Shown in pieces: positions 7,770 to 15,778 of a DNA stretch of 64,000 nt; within the stretch, counting starts at the first letter, position 1; the number at the start of each line of letters is the position of its first letter. The notes under the pieces were generated by a model. The model was given only the letters and a program-made list of their open reading frames with translations, did not search any database and was not told where the DNA came from. The translations under genes were made by a program, and so were the position numbers. This DNA is from Rhizomicrobium sp. (lineage in GTDB: Bacteria; Pseudomonadota; Alphaproteobacteria; Micropepsales; Micropepsaceae): NCBI GenBank assembly GCA_037200045.1, contig JBBCHM010000001.1, forward strand, positions 1,488,001 to 1,552,000. The letters run 5' to 3'.

Positions 7770-9543
7770 CCTCGTTTTCGCCGCCGTCCTGGCGCTGGCG
7801 GTGAGCGCCGCCGCGGCCCAGGACCAGCCGCCGGCCGCCACCGGCGCGCCGACGCCGCTCGGTGGCCCCGCTCCGGTCACGACCGACACCCCGCCGCCGC
7901 CGGACGACCAGCCGCCCGCCGCCGACACCGCGCCGGTCGAGTACAAGCCGGGCATCCTCGGCAATCCGGCGCAATCCTCGGTGGTGCAGGGCGATCTCAG
8001 CGGCCTGGTCGACGGCCCGCCGGTCGGTACGCTGGACGAAGCCCATGGCGGGCTCGGCCAGTCCATGTGGGTCAATGCCCCGCGCGAGGCGATCGAGGAT
8101 CTGCTCGGCCGCATCCCGTTCGTCAGCGCCGATCCCTTCGTGCGCGGCCTGTCGCGCCGGATCCTGCTGACCCCGTCCGACGCGCCGACCGGCGCCGCCA
8201 AACGCGCCCTCGTCACCATCCGCGTCGAGAAGCTGTTGCAGGGCGGCGCGATCGACGACGCCGGCACCATCGCCGCCTCGCTGCATCTCGACAACGACCC
8301 GGACTTCGCGCGCGTGCAGGCCGATGCCTTGCTCTATGCCGGCCGCGACAAGGATGTGTGCAGCGACCTGACCGCGACGCGGCAGACCGCGCCCGATCCG
8401 TTCTGGCTGGAGCTGCGGGTCTATTGCTTCGCGGCCGGCGGCGACACCGCCTCGGCCGAGCTGGCGCATGCGGCGCTGGACGGGACCGGCGTCAAGGACC
8501 CGGCCTTCGACAGCCTCGCCGCCGACGTGCTGACCGGCGCCAAGCGGCCGGTCGCCGCCATCGATCATCCGACATCGCTGCACATCTATCTGCTGCGCAA
8601 GGCAGGATTGGCCGTGACCAACGCCATCGCCGCCAAGCTCGGGACGGCGGCGAACGTCCTCGCCGCGCGCGAGGCGCGAAACCCGCCGGCCGACCGCCTC
8701 GCCGCGGCGGCGCGCATCGCGGCGACCGGCGCGCTGTCGAACGCCGAAATGCTCGCGATCCTCAATCTACAGGCGATCCCGGCGAAAGACCTCGCGCAGG
8801 CGCAGGCCAACGCCGCCAAGCTCACCTTCCTGCCGTCGCAGGGCCTTCTGCGCCGCGCCGCTCTTCTGGAATCGCGACCGCCGGTCAAGACCGATCTGCT
8901 GCTCGCGGCGCTGTCCGCCGGCGGCCATCCCGACCGGCTGCCGCAGACCGCCGCGCTCCAGGGCGATGTCGCGCTGTCGATCAAGCCGGACGCCACCGTG
9001 GCCAAGGGCCGCCCCCAGATCCCGCACGCCCTTGTCCTGAACGGCAAGATCGACGCCGCCTCGGCCTGGTTCGCCGGCGCCGCCGATGGCGACGACTTGC
9101 AGACGTTCCGGATTCTGGTCGATCTCGCCGCGCCGAATGCCACGCGGGACGCGGGGGCGCAGGCTGCCTATGGCTGGTTCGCGGCCAGCGCCGCGCCGCA
9201 GAAAAGTCCCGACGCGCAGGCCGCGCTGGCGCTGGGGCTGGCCGACGTGCTCGGCCGGTCGATGCCGCCGGCGGCGCGCTCGCTCGCCGCGAACCTGGAA
9301 GCCATGCACTGGCCGGGCACGCGGCCGGACGGCGACGAGATCCGCAAGCTGGAAGAGGCCGCCTCGCAGCCGGGCCGCAAGGGCGAGGTCGCGCTGCGCG
9401 TGCTCGACATCGTCGGCGTCAACGGCCCGGGCGATCTGCCGGCCGACGTGGTCATCGAATGCGCGCGCATCCTGGTGCAGGCGGGCCTGCCGAACGAGGC
9501 GCGGGCGCTCGGCGTCGAGGCGCTCGCCATGCAGGCGCCATGA
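7750..9543 (+). CDS. Secreted conserved hypothetical protein, helical-repeat type
   Basis: A 597-residue protein with an N-terminal signal peptide (MTSCRASLVFAAVLALAVSA, cleavage near AAAAQD), a Pro-rich linker (about 25-60) and a long Ala/Leu-rich body that looks like helical (TPR-like) repeats. Start placed at ATG 7750 because the signal sequence begins there; longer in-frame starts read through the small membrane gene in the wrong frame. Its last base overlaps the xerD start (ATGA), so the two are co-translated. Function unknown; a periplasmic scaffold is only a guess. Confidence 0.7.
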   Translation: MTSCRASLVFAAVLALAVSAAAAQDQPPAATGAPTPLGGPAPVTTDTPPPPDDQPPAADTAPVEYKPGILGNPAQSSVVQGDLSGLVDGPPVGTLDEAHGGLGQSMWVNAPREAIEDLLGRIPFVSADPFVRGLSRRILLTPSDAPTGAAKRALVTIRVEKLLQGGAIDDAGTIAASLHLDNDPDFARVQADALLYAGRDKDVCSDLTATRQTAPDPFWLELRVYCFAAGGDTASAELAHAALDGTGVKDPAFDSLAADVLTGAKRPVAAIDHPTSLHIYLLRKAGLAVTNAIAAKLGTAANVLAAREARNPPADRLAAAARIAATGALSNAEMLAILNLQAIPAKDLAQAQANAAKLTFLPSQGLLRRAALLESRPPVKTDLLLAALSAGGHPDRLPQTAALQGDVALSIKPDATVAKGRPQIPHALVLNGKIDAASAWFAGAADGDDLQTFRILVDLAAPNATRDAGAQAAYGWFAASAAPQKSPDAQAALALGLADVLGRSMPPAARSLAANLEAMHWPGTRPDGDEIRKLEEAASQPGRKGEVALRVLDIVGVNGPGDLPADVVIECARILVQAGLPNEARALGVEALAMQAP

Positions 9544-10457
9544 AGGACCTGATCGAGGCCTTCCTCGACATGATGGGCGCCGAGCGCGGCGCGAGCATCA
9601 ACACGATCGCCGCCTATCGCCGCGACCTGCTCGATTTCGCCGCCGCCGCCAGGGGCGCGCGCGACGCCAGCCGCGACGACATCAAGGCCTATCTCGCGCG
9701 GCTGTCGCAATCGGGCATCGCCGGCTCGACCCAGGCACGGCGGCTCTCCGCGCTGCGCCAGTTCTTCGCCTTCCTCTATTCCGAGGGCATCCGTAAGGAC
9801 GACCCGACCGACGCCATCGACGCGCCGCGCCGCCAAAGGCCGCTGCCCAAGGTGCTGTCGCGCGAGGATCTCGACACGCTGATCGCCGCCGCGCGGACAC
9901 AATCGGAGAAATCCGCCGAAGGCTTGCGGCTGCTCTGCGTGGTCGAGATGCTTTACGCCTCGGGCCTGCGCGTCTCCGAGCTCGCGACGCTGCCGCTTGC
10001 CACCGTGCGCAGCCGCGACGGCTTCCTGCTGGTGAAGGGCAAGGGCGGCAAGGAGCGCCTGGCGCCGCTCAACGATCACGCCCGCGATGCGATCAAGTCC
10101 TACATGGCCGTGCGCGAGGAATTCCTCCCCGCCGGCCTGCGCCGCGGCCATGCCGAGCGCTTTCTCTTTCCCTCGCGCTCCGCCGAGGGTCATCTGACGC
10201 GCCGCCGCCTGCACCAGATGCTGAAGGAGCTGGCGCTGAAGGCCAACATCGACCCCGACAAGCTCTCGCCGCACGTCCTGCGCCACGCCTTCGCGACCCA
10301 TCTGGTGGAGGGCGGCGCCGATCTGCGCAGCGTGCAGACCCTGCTCGGCCATTCCGACATCGCGACGACGGAAATCTACACCCATGTCGCCAAGGACCGC
10401 CTGACGCAGGTGATGGAGAACGCCCACCCGCTTTCGCGGCGGCGCCATAAATCCTAG
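9540..10457 (+). CDS. xerD: Tyrosine recombinase XerD
   Basis: Site-specific recombinase that, with XerC, resolves chromosome dimers at dif near the divisome. The 305-residue protein has the SAM-like N-terminal core-binding domain and the catalytic residues of the family: Arg in ASGLRVSELA, Lys in KGKGGKER, HVLRHAFATHL (His-x-x-Arg), LLGHSDIATTEIYTHV (His and nucleophile Tyr). It overlaps the preceding secreted-protein gene by four bases. A family-D repeat follows its stop directly. Confidence 0.95.
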   Translation: MKDLIEAFLDMMGAERGASINTIAAYRRDLLDFAAAARGARDASRDDIKAYLARLSQSGIAGSTQARRLSALRQFFAFLYSEGIRKDDPTDAIDAPRRQRPLPKVLSREDLDTLIAAARTQSEKSAEGLRLLCVVEMLYASGLRVSELATLPLATVRSRDGFLLVKGKGGKERLAPLNDHARDAIKSYMAVREEFLPAGLRRGHAERFLFPSRSAEGHLTRRRLHQMLKELALKANIDPDKLSPHVLRHAFATHLVEGGADLRSVQTLLGHSDIATTEIYTHVAKDRLTQVMENAHPLSRRRHKS

Positions 10458-10591
10458 GTGTCATCGCCCGCGCATGCGGGCGACCCAGGTGACATTAAAC
10501 CGCTCTTGCGGCGCCTGCTCGGATCGCAGCATCATCTTTGCTGTCGTAATTGCCTCAACTGGGTGGCCCGCATTCGCGGGCCATGACAGCG
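10458..10591. repeat. REP-like element (family D), after xerD
   Basis: First arm GTGTCATCGCCCGCGCATGCGGGCGACCCAGGTGACA just after the xerD stop; second arm AACTGGGTGGCCCGCATTCGCGGGCCATGACA near 10557-10590, about 60 bases of unrelated sequence between. The whole looks like a 134-bp inverted-repeat element. Read in frame it adds a spurious N-terminal extension to the next gene (containing TGWPAFAGHD), a common mis-annotation. Confidence 0.82.
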
Positions 10592-10596
10592 TGGGG

Positions 10597-11604
10597 ATGG
10601 AGAGAAAACCCGTGTCCTTCACCACCATCGAACGCCTTGCGCCGGTGCGCATCTACCGCTCCAAGCTCTTCGTGCCGGGCTCCAAGACCGCCTTCTTCGA
10701 GAAGGCCGCCGCCGGCGCCGCCGACTGCGTCTGCCTCGACCTCGAGGACGCCGTCGCCCCCGCCGACAAGGACAAGGCGCGCGACAACGTCGTGGCCGCG
10801 CTCAACGATATCGACTGGAAGGGCAAGATCGTCACCGTGCGCATCAACGGCCTCGACACCGGCTGGTGCTACAAGGACGTGATCGCGCTGGTGGGGAAGG
10901 GCGGCGAGAAACTCGACGCCATCATGATCCCCAAGGTCGCGAACGCCAAGGACGTCTACGCCATCGACTGGCTGGTGACGCAGTGCTCCATGACCGCCGG
11001 GCGCAGGAAGAAGATCGGCCTCGAAGTCATCATCGAATCCGTCCTCGGCCTGACCAATATCGACGAGATCGCCGCATCGTCGAAACGGATGGAGACGCTG
11101 CATTTCGGCGCCGCCGACTACGCCGCCAGCCAGGGCATGCGCACCACCAATATCGGCGGCGGCAACGCCGACTACGTCATGCTCACCGACAAGGACGCGT
11201 CCGGCGCGCGCGCGCGGCACTGGAACGACCTGTGGTACTACCCGCTGTTCAAGCTGGTGCAGGCGGCCCGCGCCCACGGCCTCGTCGCCATCGACGGCCC
11301 GTTCGGCGACTACCAGGACCCGGACGGTTTCCGCGCCCAGGCCAACCGCACCGCGATTCTGGGCTGCGAAGGCAAATGGGCGATCCATCCCAGCCAGGTC
11401 GAGCTCTGCAACGAGATCTTCACGCCGCCCGAAAAGGAAGTCGCCCGCGCCCAGGCGATCCTGGATTCGATGAAGGACGCGCACAGCACGGGCTCGGGCG
11501 CCGCCTCGCTCGGCGGCGTCCTGATCGACGCCGCCTCGATCCGCCAGGCCGAAGTGATCGTCAAGCAGATGGCGATGATCAAGGAGAAATCCGCGAAGTC
11601 CTGA
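10597..11604 (+). CDS. HpcH/HpaI-family CoA ester lyase (malyl-CoA lyase-like)
   Basis: A 335-residue TIM-barrel lyase of the citrate-lyase-beta/malyl-CoA-lyase family, which cleaves or forms malyl-, beta-methylmalyl- or citramalyl-CoA with Mg2+. Key family stretches: RSKLFVPGSKTAFFEKAA, CLDLEDAVAP with the acidic metal region, TVRINGLDTGW, LEVIIESVLGL, HFGAADYAAS and GCEGKWAIHPSQVELCNEIF. Start chosen at MERKPVSF because earlier in-frame codons lie in the repeat; GTG 10612 is possible. Neighbour accA hints at acyl-CoA metabolism. The exact substrate is not decidable; L-malyl-CoA/beta-methylmalyl-CoA is the best guess. Confidence 0.85.
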   Translation: MERKPVSFTTIERLAPVRIYRSKLFVPGSKTAFFEKAAAGAADCVCLDLEDAVAPADKDKARDNVVAALNDIDWKGKIVTVRINGLDTGWCYKDVIALVGKGGEKLDAIMIPKVANAKDVYAIDWLVTQCSMTAGRRKKIGLEVIIESVLGLTNIDEIAASSKRMETLHFGAADYAASQGMRTTNIGGGNADYVMLTDKDASGARARHWNDLWYYPLFKLVQAARAHGLVAIDGPFGDYQDPDGFRAQANRTAILGCEGKWAIHPSQVELCNEIFTPPEKEVARAQAILDSMKDAHSTGSGAASLGGVLIDAASIRQAEVIVKQMAMIKEKSAKS

Positions 11605-11729
11605 CGCCGCCCGCCCGCCGCCGTTCTCGGCGCGAAGCCCGACAACCATTGCCGGCTGCGGGGCGTTACCAGGGTTAAGACGTCGGGCCCTCTGGATTTA
11701 TGACCGCGATTGCGCATATCAGTGGGGTT

Positions 11730-11763
11730 GGCCGGAACGGAAATCCCCGTTTTCCGGCCTTTT
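11730..11763 (+). terminator. Hairpin with U-rich tail upstream of accA
   Basis: GGCCGGAA ... TTCCGGCC arms (11730-11759, imperfect inner pairing) followed by TTTTCG form a terminator-like structure 45 bases before the accA start. It may end the lyase transcript or act in the accA leader. Confidence 0.5.
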
Positions 11764-11807
11764 CGCCCGCCGGGGCTCATTTTTCATCCGGACCCTAGCG
11801 AGAGACC

Positions 11808-12767
11808 ATGCACGCCTATCTGGATTTCGAACGCCCCATCGCCGAGCTGGAGGGCAAGATCGTCGAGCTTCGCAAGCTCGCCGAGGAAGACCCGGCGATG
11901 CAGATCGACGCCGAGGTCGGCCGCCTGCAGACCCGCGCCGACGGCCTGATCAAGGACACCTACGCCAAGCTCACCGCCTGGCAGAAGGTCCAGGTCGCGC
12001 GCCATCCCGGCCGGCCGCACTTTTCCGATTACGCAAGGAGCCTGTTCGACGAATTCACCCCGCTCGCCGGCGACCGTTCCTTCGGCGACGACAACGCGAT
12101 CGTCGCGGCGCTGGCGCGCTTTCGCGGCCGCGCGGTGGCGGTGCTCGGCCACGAGAAGGGCAACGACACCAAGACCCGCCTCAAGCACAATTTCGGCATG
12201 GCGATGCCGGAGGGCTACCGCAAGGCCGAGCGTGTCTTCGCGCTGGCCGATCGCTTCGGCCTGCCGGTGATCTCGTTGGTCGACACCGCCGGCGCCTTCA
12301 ACGGCGTCGCGGCGGAGGAGCGCGGCCAGTCCGAGGCCATCGCGCGCTCCACCCAGGCGGGCCTCGAGATCCGCGTGCCCTTCGTGACCGTCATCATCGG
12401 CGAGGGCGGCTCGGGCGGCGCGCTCGCCATCGCCACCGCCAACCGCGTCTTCATGCTGGAGCATTCGGTCTATTCGGTGATCTCGCCGGAGGGCTGCGCC
12501 TCGATCCTGTGGCGCAAGCAGGACAAGACGCAGGAAGCGGCGATCGCGATGCGCGTCACGGCGCAGGATTGCCTGAACCTGAAGGTGATCGACGCGATCA
12601 TCCCCGAGCCGGTCGGCGGCGCCCACCGCGCGCCGGACGAAACGATCCTGAATGTCGGCGAGCAGATCGGGCGCGCCATCGCCGAGATGGACCGCGTCCC
12701 CGGCGACCAGCTCCGCAAGGAGCGGCGGGAGAAGTATCTCGCGATGGGCCGGGATTTGCTGGTTTAG
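11808..12767 (+). CDS. accA: Acetyl-CoA carboxylase carboxyltransferase subunit alpha
   Basis: The AccA half of the AccAD carboxyltransferase, moving CO2 from carboxybiotin to acetyl-CoA to give malonyl-CoA for fatty-acid synthesis. The 319-residue protein starts MHAYLDFERPIAELEGKI and has the crotonase-like core: GHEKGNDTKTRLKHNFGM, VDTAGAFNGVAAEERGQSEAIA and the oxyanion glycines IIGEGGSGGALAI. Length is normal. The stop codon is directly followed by a family-A repeat shared with the convergent epoxide hydrolase. Confidence 0.96.
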   Translation: MHAYLDFERPIAELEGKIVELRKLAEEDPAMQIDAEVGRLQTRADGLIKDTYAKLTAWQKVQVARHPGRPHFSDYARSLFDEFTPLAGDRSFGDDNAIVAALARFRGRAVAVLGHEKGNDTKTRLKHNFGMAMPEGYRKAERVFALADRFGLPVISLVDTAGAFNGVAAEERGQSEAIARSTQAGLEIRVPFVTVIIGEGGSGGALAIATANRVFMLEHSVYSVISPEGCASILWRKQDKTQEAAIAMRVTAQDCLNLKVIDAIIPEPVGGAHRAPDETILNVGEQIGRAIAEMDRVPGDQLRKERREKYLAMGRDLLV

Positions 12768-12916
12768 TTTCCTCCCCCGCGTTGGCGGGGGAGGTGCCGA
12801 GCGCAGCGAGGCGGAGGGGGCCTTGCACCGCCCGGCGGCGCCTGCGGCAGGCCCCCTCCGTCACGCCTCCGCTTCGCTACGGCGCGCCACCTCCCCCGCA
12901 AACGCGGGGGAGGAAA
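12768..12916. repeat. 149-bp palindromic repeat (family A) between convergent stops
   Basis: Begins TTTCCTCCCCCGCGTTGGCGGGGG right after the accA TAG and ends AACGCGGGGGAGGAAA immediately before the epoxide-hydrolase stop (12917-12919). Inner arms carry GAGGCGGAGGGGGCC and its inverse. Same outer design as 163-296. It fills the convergent gap exactly, so it probably terminates both transcripts. Confidence 0.88.
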
Positions 12917-14065
12917 TCAGGTAAGCCCCCGCGCGAACGCCCGAATGCTTCCCACCAGATCGTCCGGCCGTTCCAGCGCGGCGAAGTGGCCGCCTTCCGC
13001 GAAGCTCGTCCAATGCGCCACATTGATGCTGCGCTCCACCTGGCTGCGCGGCGGGAAGGGGATGAGGTCCACCGGAAACGCCGCGATGCCGGTCGGCTTG
13101 TCGAGCCGCGCGCCTTTCGGCAGCGGGTTGATGAACGCCTCCTCCGCCCGGCCGCGATACATCCAGGTCGCGGTGTTGAACGTCCGCGTCGCCAGATAGA
13201 TCATCACGTTCGTCAGCAATTGGTCCTTGGTATAGACGTTCTCAAATCCCTTTCGCGTGTCGGACCAGCCGTGGAATTTCTCCACGATCCACGCCGCGGT
13301 GCCGACCGGCGAATCCATCATGCCGTAGGACAGGGTCTGCGGCTTGGTCGTCTGCTCGCGGAAATAGGCGCCCTCCATCTCGAAAAGCTGCGCCGCCTTG
13401 GCGGCATGCGCCTTTTCCTCCTCCGTCTCGGGAACAACTCCCGGCGACCCCCAGCCCATCATGTTCAGATGCGCGGCGCGGCAGCCCTGGCCCTCATAGG
13501 ACATGTAAGCCGAGATCACGCTTCCCCAATCGCCGCCCTGCGCGATATAGCCTGGCAGATCCAGCACCTCGGTCATCAGCTTGTCGAACAGCGCGGCGGT
13601 GCGGCGCGGCCCGACCGGGCGCTTGGGCTTGCCCGACCAGCCATAGCCGGGCAGCGATGGCACGACGACGGTGAACGCGTCGTGCACGCTGCCGCCATGC
13701 CGCTCGGGATGCGCCAGCTTGTCGATGAGGTGAAGGAACTCGAACACCGAGCCCGGCCAGCCATGGCTGAGGATGATCGGCTTGGGCGTCGCGCCCGAAC
13801 CCTTCTCGTAATAAAAATGCAGGTCGATGCCGTCGACCGGCGCAATGAATTGCGGATAGGCGTTCAGCTCGGACTCCCAGCCGCGCCAATCATAGCCGTC
13901 CACCCAATAGGCGCAGAGCGCCTTCATGAAATCCAGATTGGCGCCATAGGCCCAGGAGCCTTCCACGCCGTCGTCGAGCGGCATCTCGTGCCACTCATAG
14001 GCGCGCACCTTGGCGCGGATGGAATCGAGCGTCTTCTGCGACACGTCGATGGTGAAGGGCGTCAT
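12917..14065 (-). CDS. Epoxide hydrolase (alpha/beta-hydrolase, EHN domain)
   Basis: A 382-residue microsomal-type epoxide hydrolase. The N-terminal EHN domain (about 1-110; MTPFTIDVSQKTLDSIRAKV ... GVEGSWAYGANLDFMKALC ... YDWRGWESELNAYPQF) precedes the alpha/beta core. Oxyanion-hole HGWPG at 101-105, nucleophile Asp about 179 in QGGDWGS, and catalytic His about 360 in EGGHFAALE. It would open epoxides to diols in the cytoplasm; natural substrate unknown. Start placed at the Met before TPFTIDV. It lies alone between accA and an SH3-like pseudogene. Confidence 0.93.
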   Translation of the reverse strand: MTPFTIDVSQKTLDSIRAKVRAYEWHEMPLDDGVEGSWAYGANLDFMKALCAYWVDGYDWRGWESELNAYPQFIAPVDGIDLHFYYEKGSGATPKPIILSHGWPGSVFEFLHLIDKLAHPERHGGSVHDAFTVVVPSLPGYGWSGKPKRPVGPRRTAALFDKLMTEVLDLPGYIAQGGDWGSVISAYMSYEGQGCRAAHLNMMGWGSPGVVPETEEEKAHAAKAAQLFEMEGAYFREQTTKPQTLSYGMMDSPVGTAAWIVEKFHGWSDTRKGFENVYTKDQLLTNVMIYLATRTFNTATWMYRGRAEEAFINPLPKGARLDKPTGIAAFPVDLIPFPPRSQVERSINVAHWTSFAEGGHFAALERPDDLVGSIRAFARGLT

Positions 14066-14117
14066 GGCGGATTCCTCGAATTTTCCTGGGCGCATGTTGA
14101 TCCGCCGCGCGCGAAAC

Positions 14118-14141
14118 AAAAAGGGGGCCGAAGCCCCCTTT
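14118..14141 (-). terminator. Rho-independent terminator
   Basis: On the minus strand AAAGGGGGC-TTCG-GCCCCCTTTTT: a 9-bp stem with a stable UUCG loop and a trailing U-run. It ends transcription of the SH3-like gene just upstream of the epoxide hydrolase start. Confidence 0.82.
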
Positions 14142-14161
14142 CGCCTGCCATGGCGGCAGCG

Positions 14162-14341
14162 TTACTTCGCCAGTTCGAACAGCAGCGACGACACCCAGCC
14201 CCTGTTGCCGAGTTCGTCGGAGACTTCCTACCACACGCCGTCCTTTTCGCCGTGGGATGAAAGCATCATGCCGGCGGAGAGCTTGCGCACCACGCCGCTC
14301 TTGCCGCCTGATTTTTTGTACATCGTGCCGGGCTTGGTCAT
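14162..14341 (-). pseudogene. SH3-like domain protein broken by an in-frame stop
   Basis: The minus-strand frame reads MTKPGTMYKKSGGKSGVVRKL through GEKDGVW, then a TAG, then continues in the same frame EVSDELGNRGWVSSLLFELAK and a TAA. The continuation is plainly the second half of a bacterial SH3 domain, so a single TAC/TAT to TAG change (Tyr expected) explains the break. A hydrophobic stretch upstream (AVAICAAAPAVN) could be part of an original export signal. A good terminator at 14118-14141 supports a once-functional gene. A sequencing error cannot be excluded. Upstream to 14600 I see no other gene. Confidence 0.7.
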
Positions 14342-14600
14342 GTTGACCGCTGGCGCCGCCGCGCAAATCGCCACCGCTGGCCAGGGCGCGTTCCTGCTCC
14401 GTCGCCTCGATGCCCTTGCCGCGGCCGATGGCGGTGAAAAAAAGCGGGACGCAAAACGCGATCACGGCCCGGTGGCTGCGGGAAGCGGTGTGGCTCCGTC
14501 GCGAATACCTTGCCGGGGCAGGGATAGCCGTTTAAGAATCCTCCGAGCAATTGGGGCCGCCGCCGGAGCGGCGCGTCGATCGGGGAAATGCTTGTCCATC

Positions 14601-15209
14601 ATGCATGCCGTTGGGCGCGTGCTTGCGCGCGCCGCCGCCGCCGGGGCGCTCGCCTGCCTCGGGGCCTGTGCGGCCTTCTACGTCGACAACACGACGCACG
14701 ATCTGACCGCCGCGGAGCGCGCCACGGTGCCAACGCCCCGGCCGGTCCAGCTCCTGTTCGATTTCCAAACCAAGGGCGTGACCAACACCGCCGCCCGCGA
14801 CCAGATCCGCGATACCGTGACGGTAGCGGTCCAGGACAGCGGGCTGTTCTCGAAGGTCGGCAATGATCCGCAGGATGGCGGCGCCGTGCTGCAGGTGACG
14901 ATCAACAATGTGCCGCTCAGCGACGACGCCTTCATCAAGGGCTTCGCGACCGGCCTTACCTTTGGCCTCGTCGGCAGCACGGTCGGCGACGGCTATATCT
15001 GCACCGCCGATTATCTCGGCGGTACCGGCGCGACGCGGATCACCAAGCAGGTGCGCGATGCCATCTACACCTCGCTCGGCGCGACGGCGCCGACTCCGGA
15101 CCACGCGCGGAAGATGTCGAACGGCACGGAAGCGATCCGGGTCATGACGCACAAATGCGTCGGCAATGCGCTCGATGCGCTGGCGCGCGATCCGGGATTC
15201 CCCAAATGA
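14601..15209 (+). CDS. Predicted lipoprotein (202 aa)
   Basis: The N-terminus MHAVGRVLARAAAAGALACLGAC is a lipoprotein signal with lipobox LGAC, so the mature protein would be lipid-anchored. The body contains PVQLLFDFQTKGVTNTAARDQ, TVTVAVQDSGLFSKVG and VLQVTINNVPLSDD, then a short Gly-rich hydrophobic stretch (FATGLTFGLVGSTVGDG). A TTG codon at 14593 is a possible alternative start. Its stop overlaps the start of the next lipoprotein gene (ATGA), so the two form one unit. The family is not recognised; its beta-rich pattern resembles outer-membrane-associated lipoproteins. Confidence 0.75.
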   Translation: MHAVGRVLARAAAAGALACLGACAAFYVDNTTHDLTAAERATVPTPRPVQLLFDFQTKGVTNTAARDQIRDTVTVAVQDSGLFSKVGNDPQDGGAVLQVTINNVPLSDDAFIKGFATGLTFGLVGSTVGDGYICTADYLGGTGATRITKQVRDAIYTSLGATAPTPDHARKMSNGTEAIRVMTHKCVGNALDALARDPGFPK

Positions 15210-15775
15210 GTCGCATGCTGCTGCGCGGCCTGGTCGTCGCCGCCTTTTCGCTTGGCGTGGGCGCCTGCGCCCACGATATCGGCACGCCGCAAACCAACAT
15301 CGACACCATCCAGACGCTGCGCAAGGTCGATCTTGCGCCGATGGCGGTCGGCTCCTTCGTGCCGGGACCGAAGGTCTCCACGGGCGAGGATCGCTCGACC
15401 ACGATCCGGGCGATCAACGAGGTCACCGCCCCCGGCGGCACCTTCTCGGGTTATCTGAAGACCACCTTCGAGTCCGAGCTGCGCGCCGCTGGCCGGTTCG
15501 ATCCCAACGCAACGCTGGTCCTGAGCGGCGTGCTGACCGACCGTAGTCTGGATTCGGCGATCGGGACGGGCACCGCATCGCTCGCCGCCACGATCACACT
15601 CAGCAAGGACGGCAAGACCGTGTTCGAGAAGCCCTATCGCGTGGACGCGAAATGGGACTCGTCATTCCTCGGCGCCATCGCCATCCCCGATGCGATCAAC
15701 AATTTCACCGGACTGTTCGACAAGCTGGCGACGAAGGTCTTGACGGATCCGGAGCTCGCGGCCGCCGCGCGCTGA
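15206..15775 (+). CDS. Predicted lipoprotein (189 aa)
   Basis: Signal MSRMLLRGLVVAAFSLGVGAC with lipobox LGVGAC then CAHDIGTPQTNID. The mature part has SGYLKTTFESELRAAGRFDP, VLSGVLTDRSLDSAIGTGTASLAATITL and VDAKWDSSFLGAIAIPDAINNF, the layout of small outer-membrane lipoproteins that bind partners with a two-layer fold. It overlaps the preceding lipoprotein gene by four bases, so both are translated together and perhaps act together. Function unknown. Confidence 0.78.
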   Translation: MSRMLLRGLVVAAFSLGVGACAHDIGTPQTNIDTIQTLRKVDLAPMAVGSFVPGPKVSTGEDRSTTIRAINEVTAPGGTFSGYLKTTFESELRAAGRFDPNATLVLSGVLTDRSLDSAIGTGTASLAATITLSKDGKTVFEKPYRVDAKWDSSFLGAIAIPDAINNFTGLFDKLATKVLTDPELAAAAR

Positions 15776-15778
15776 ACC

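Noticed and set aside
10474..10596. N-terminal extension of the malyl-CoA-lyase-like protein
   Set aside because: The extension is encoded by the REP-like element and contains TGWPAFAGHD; real homology begins after the Met at 10597.
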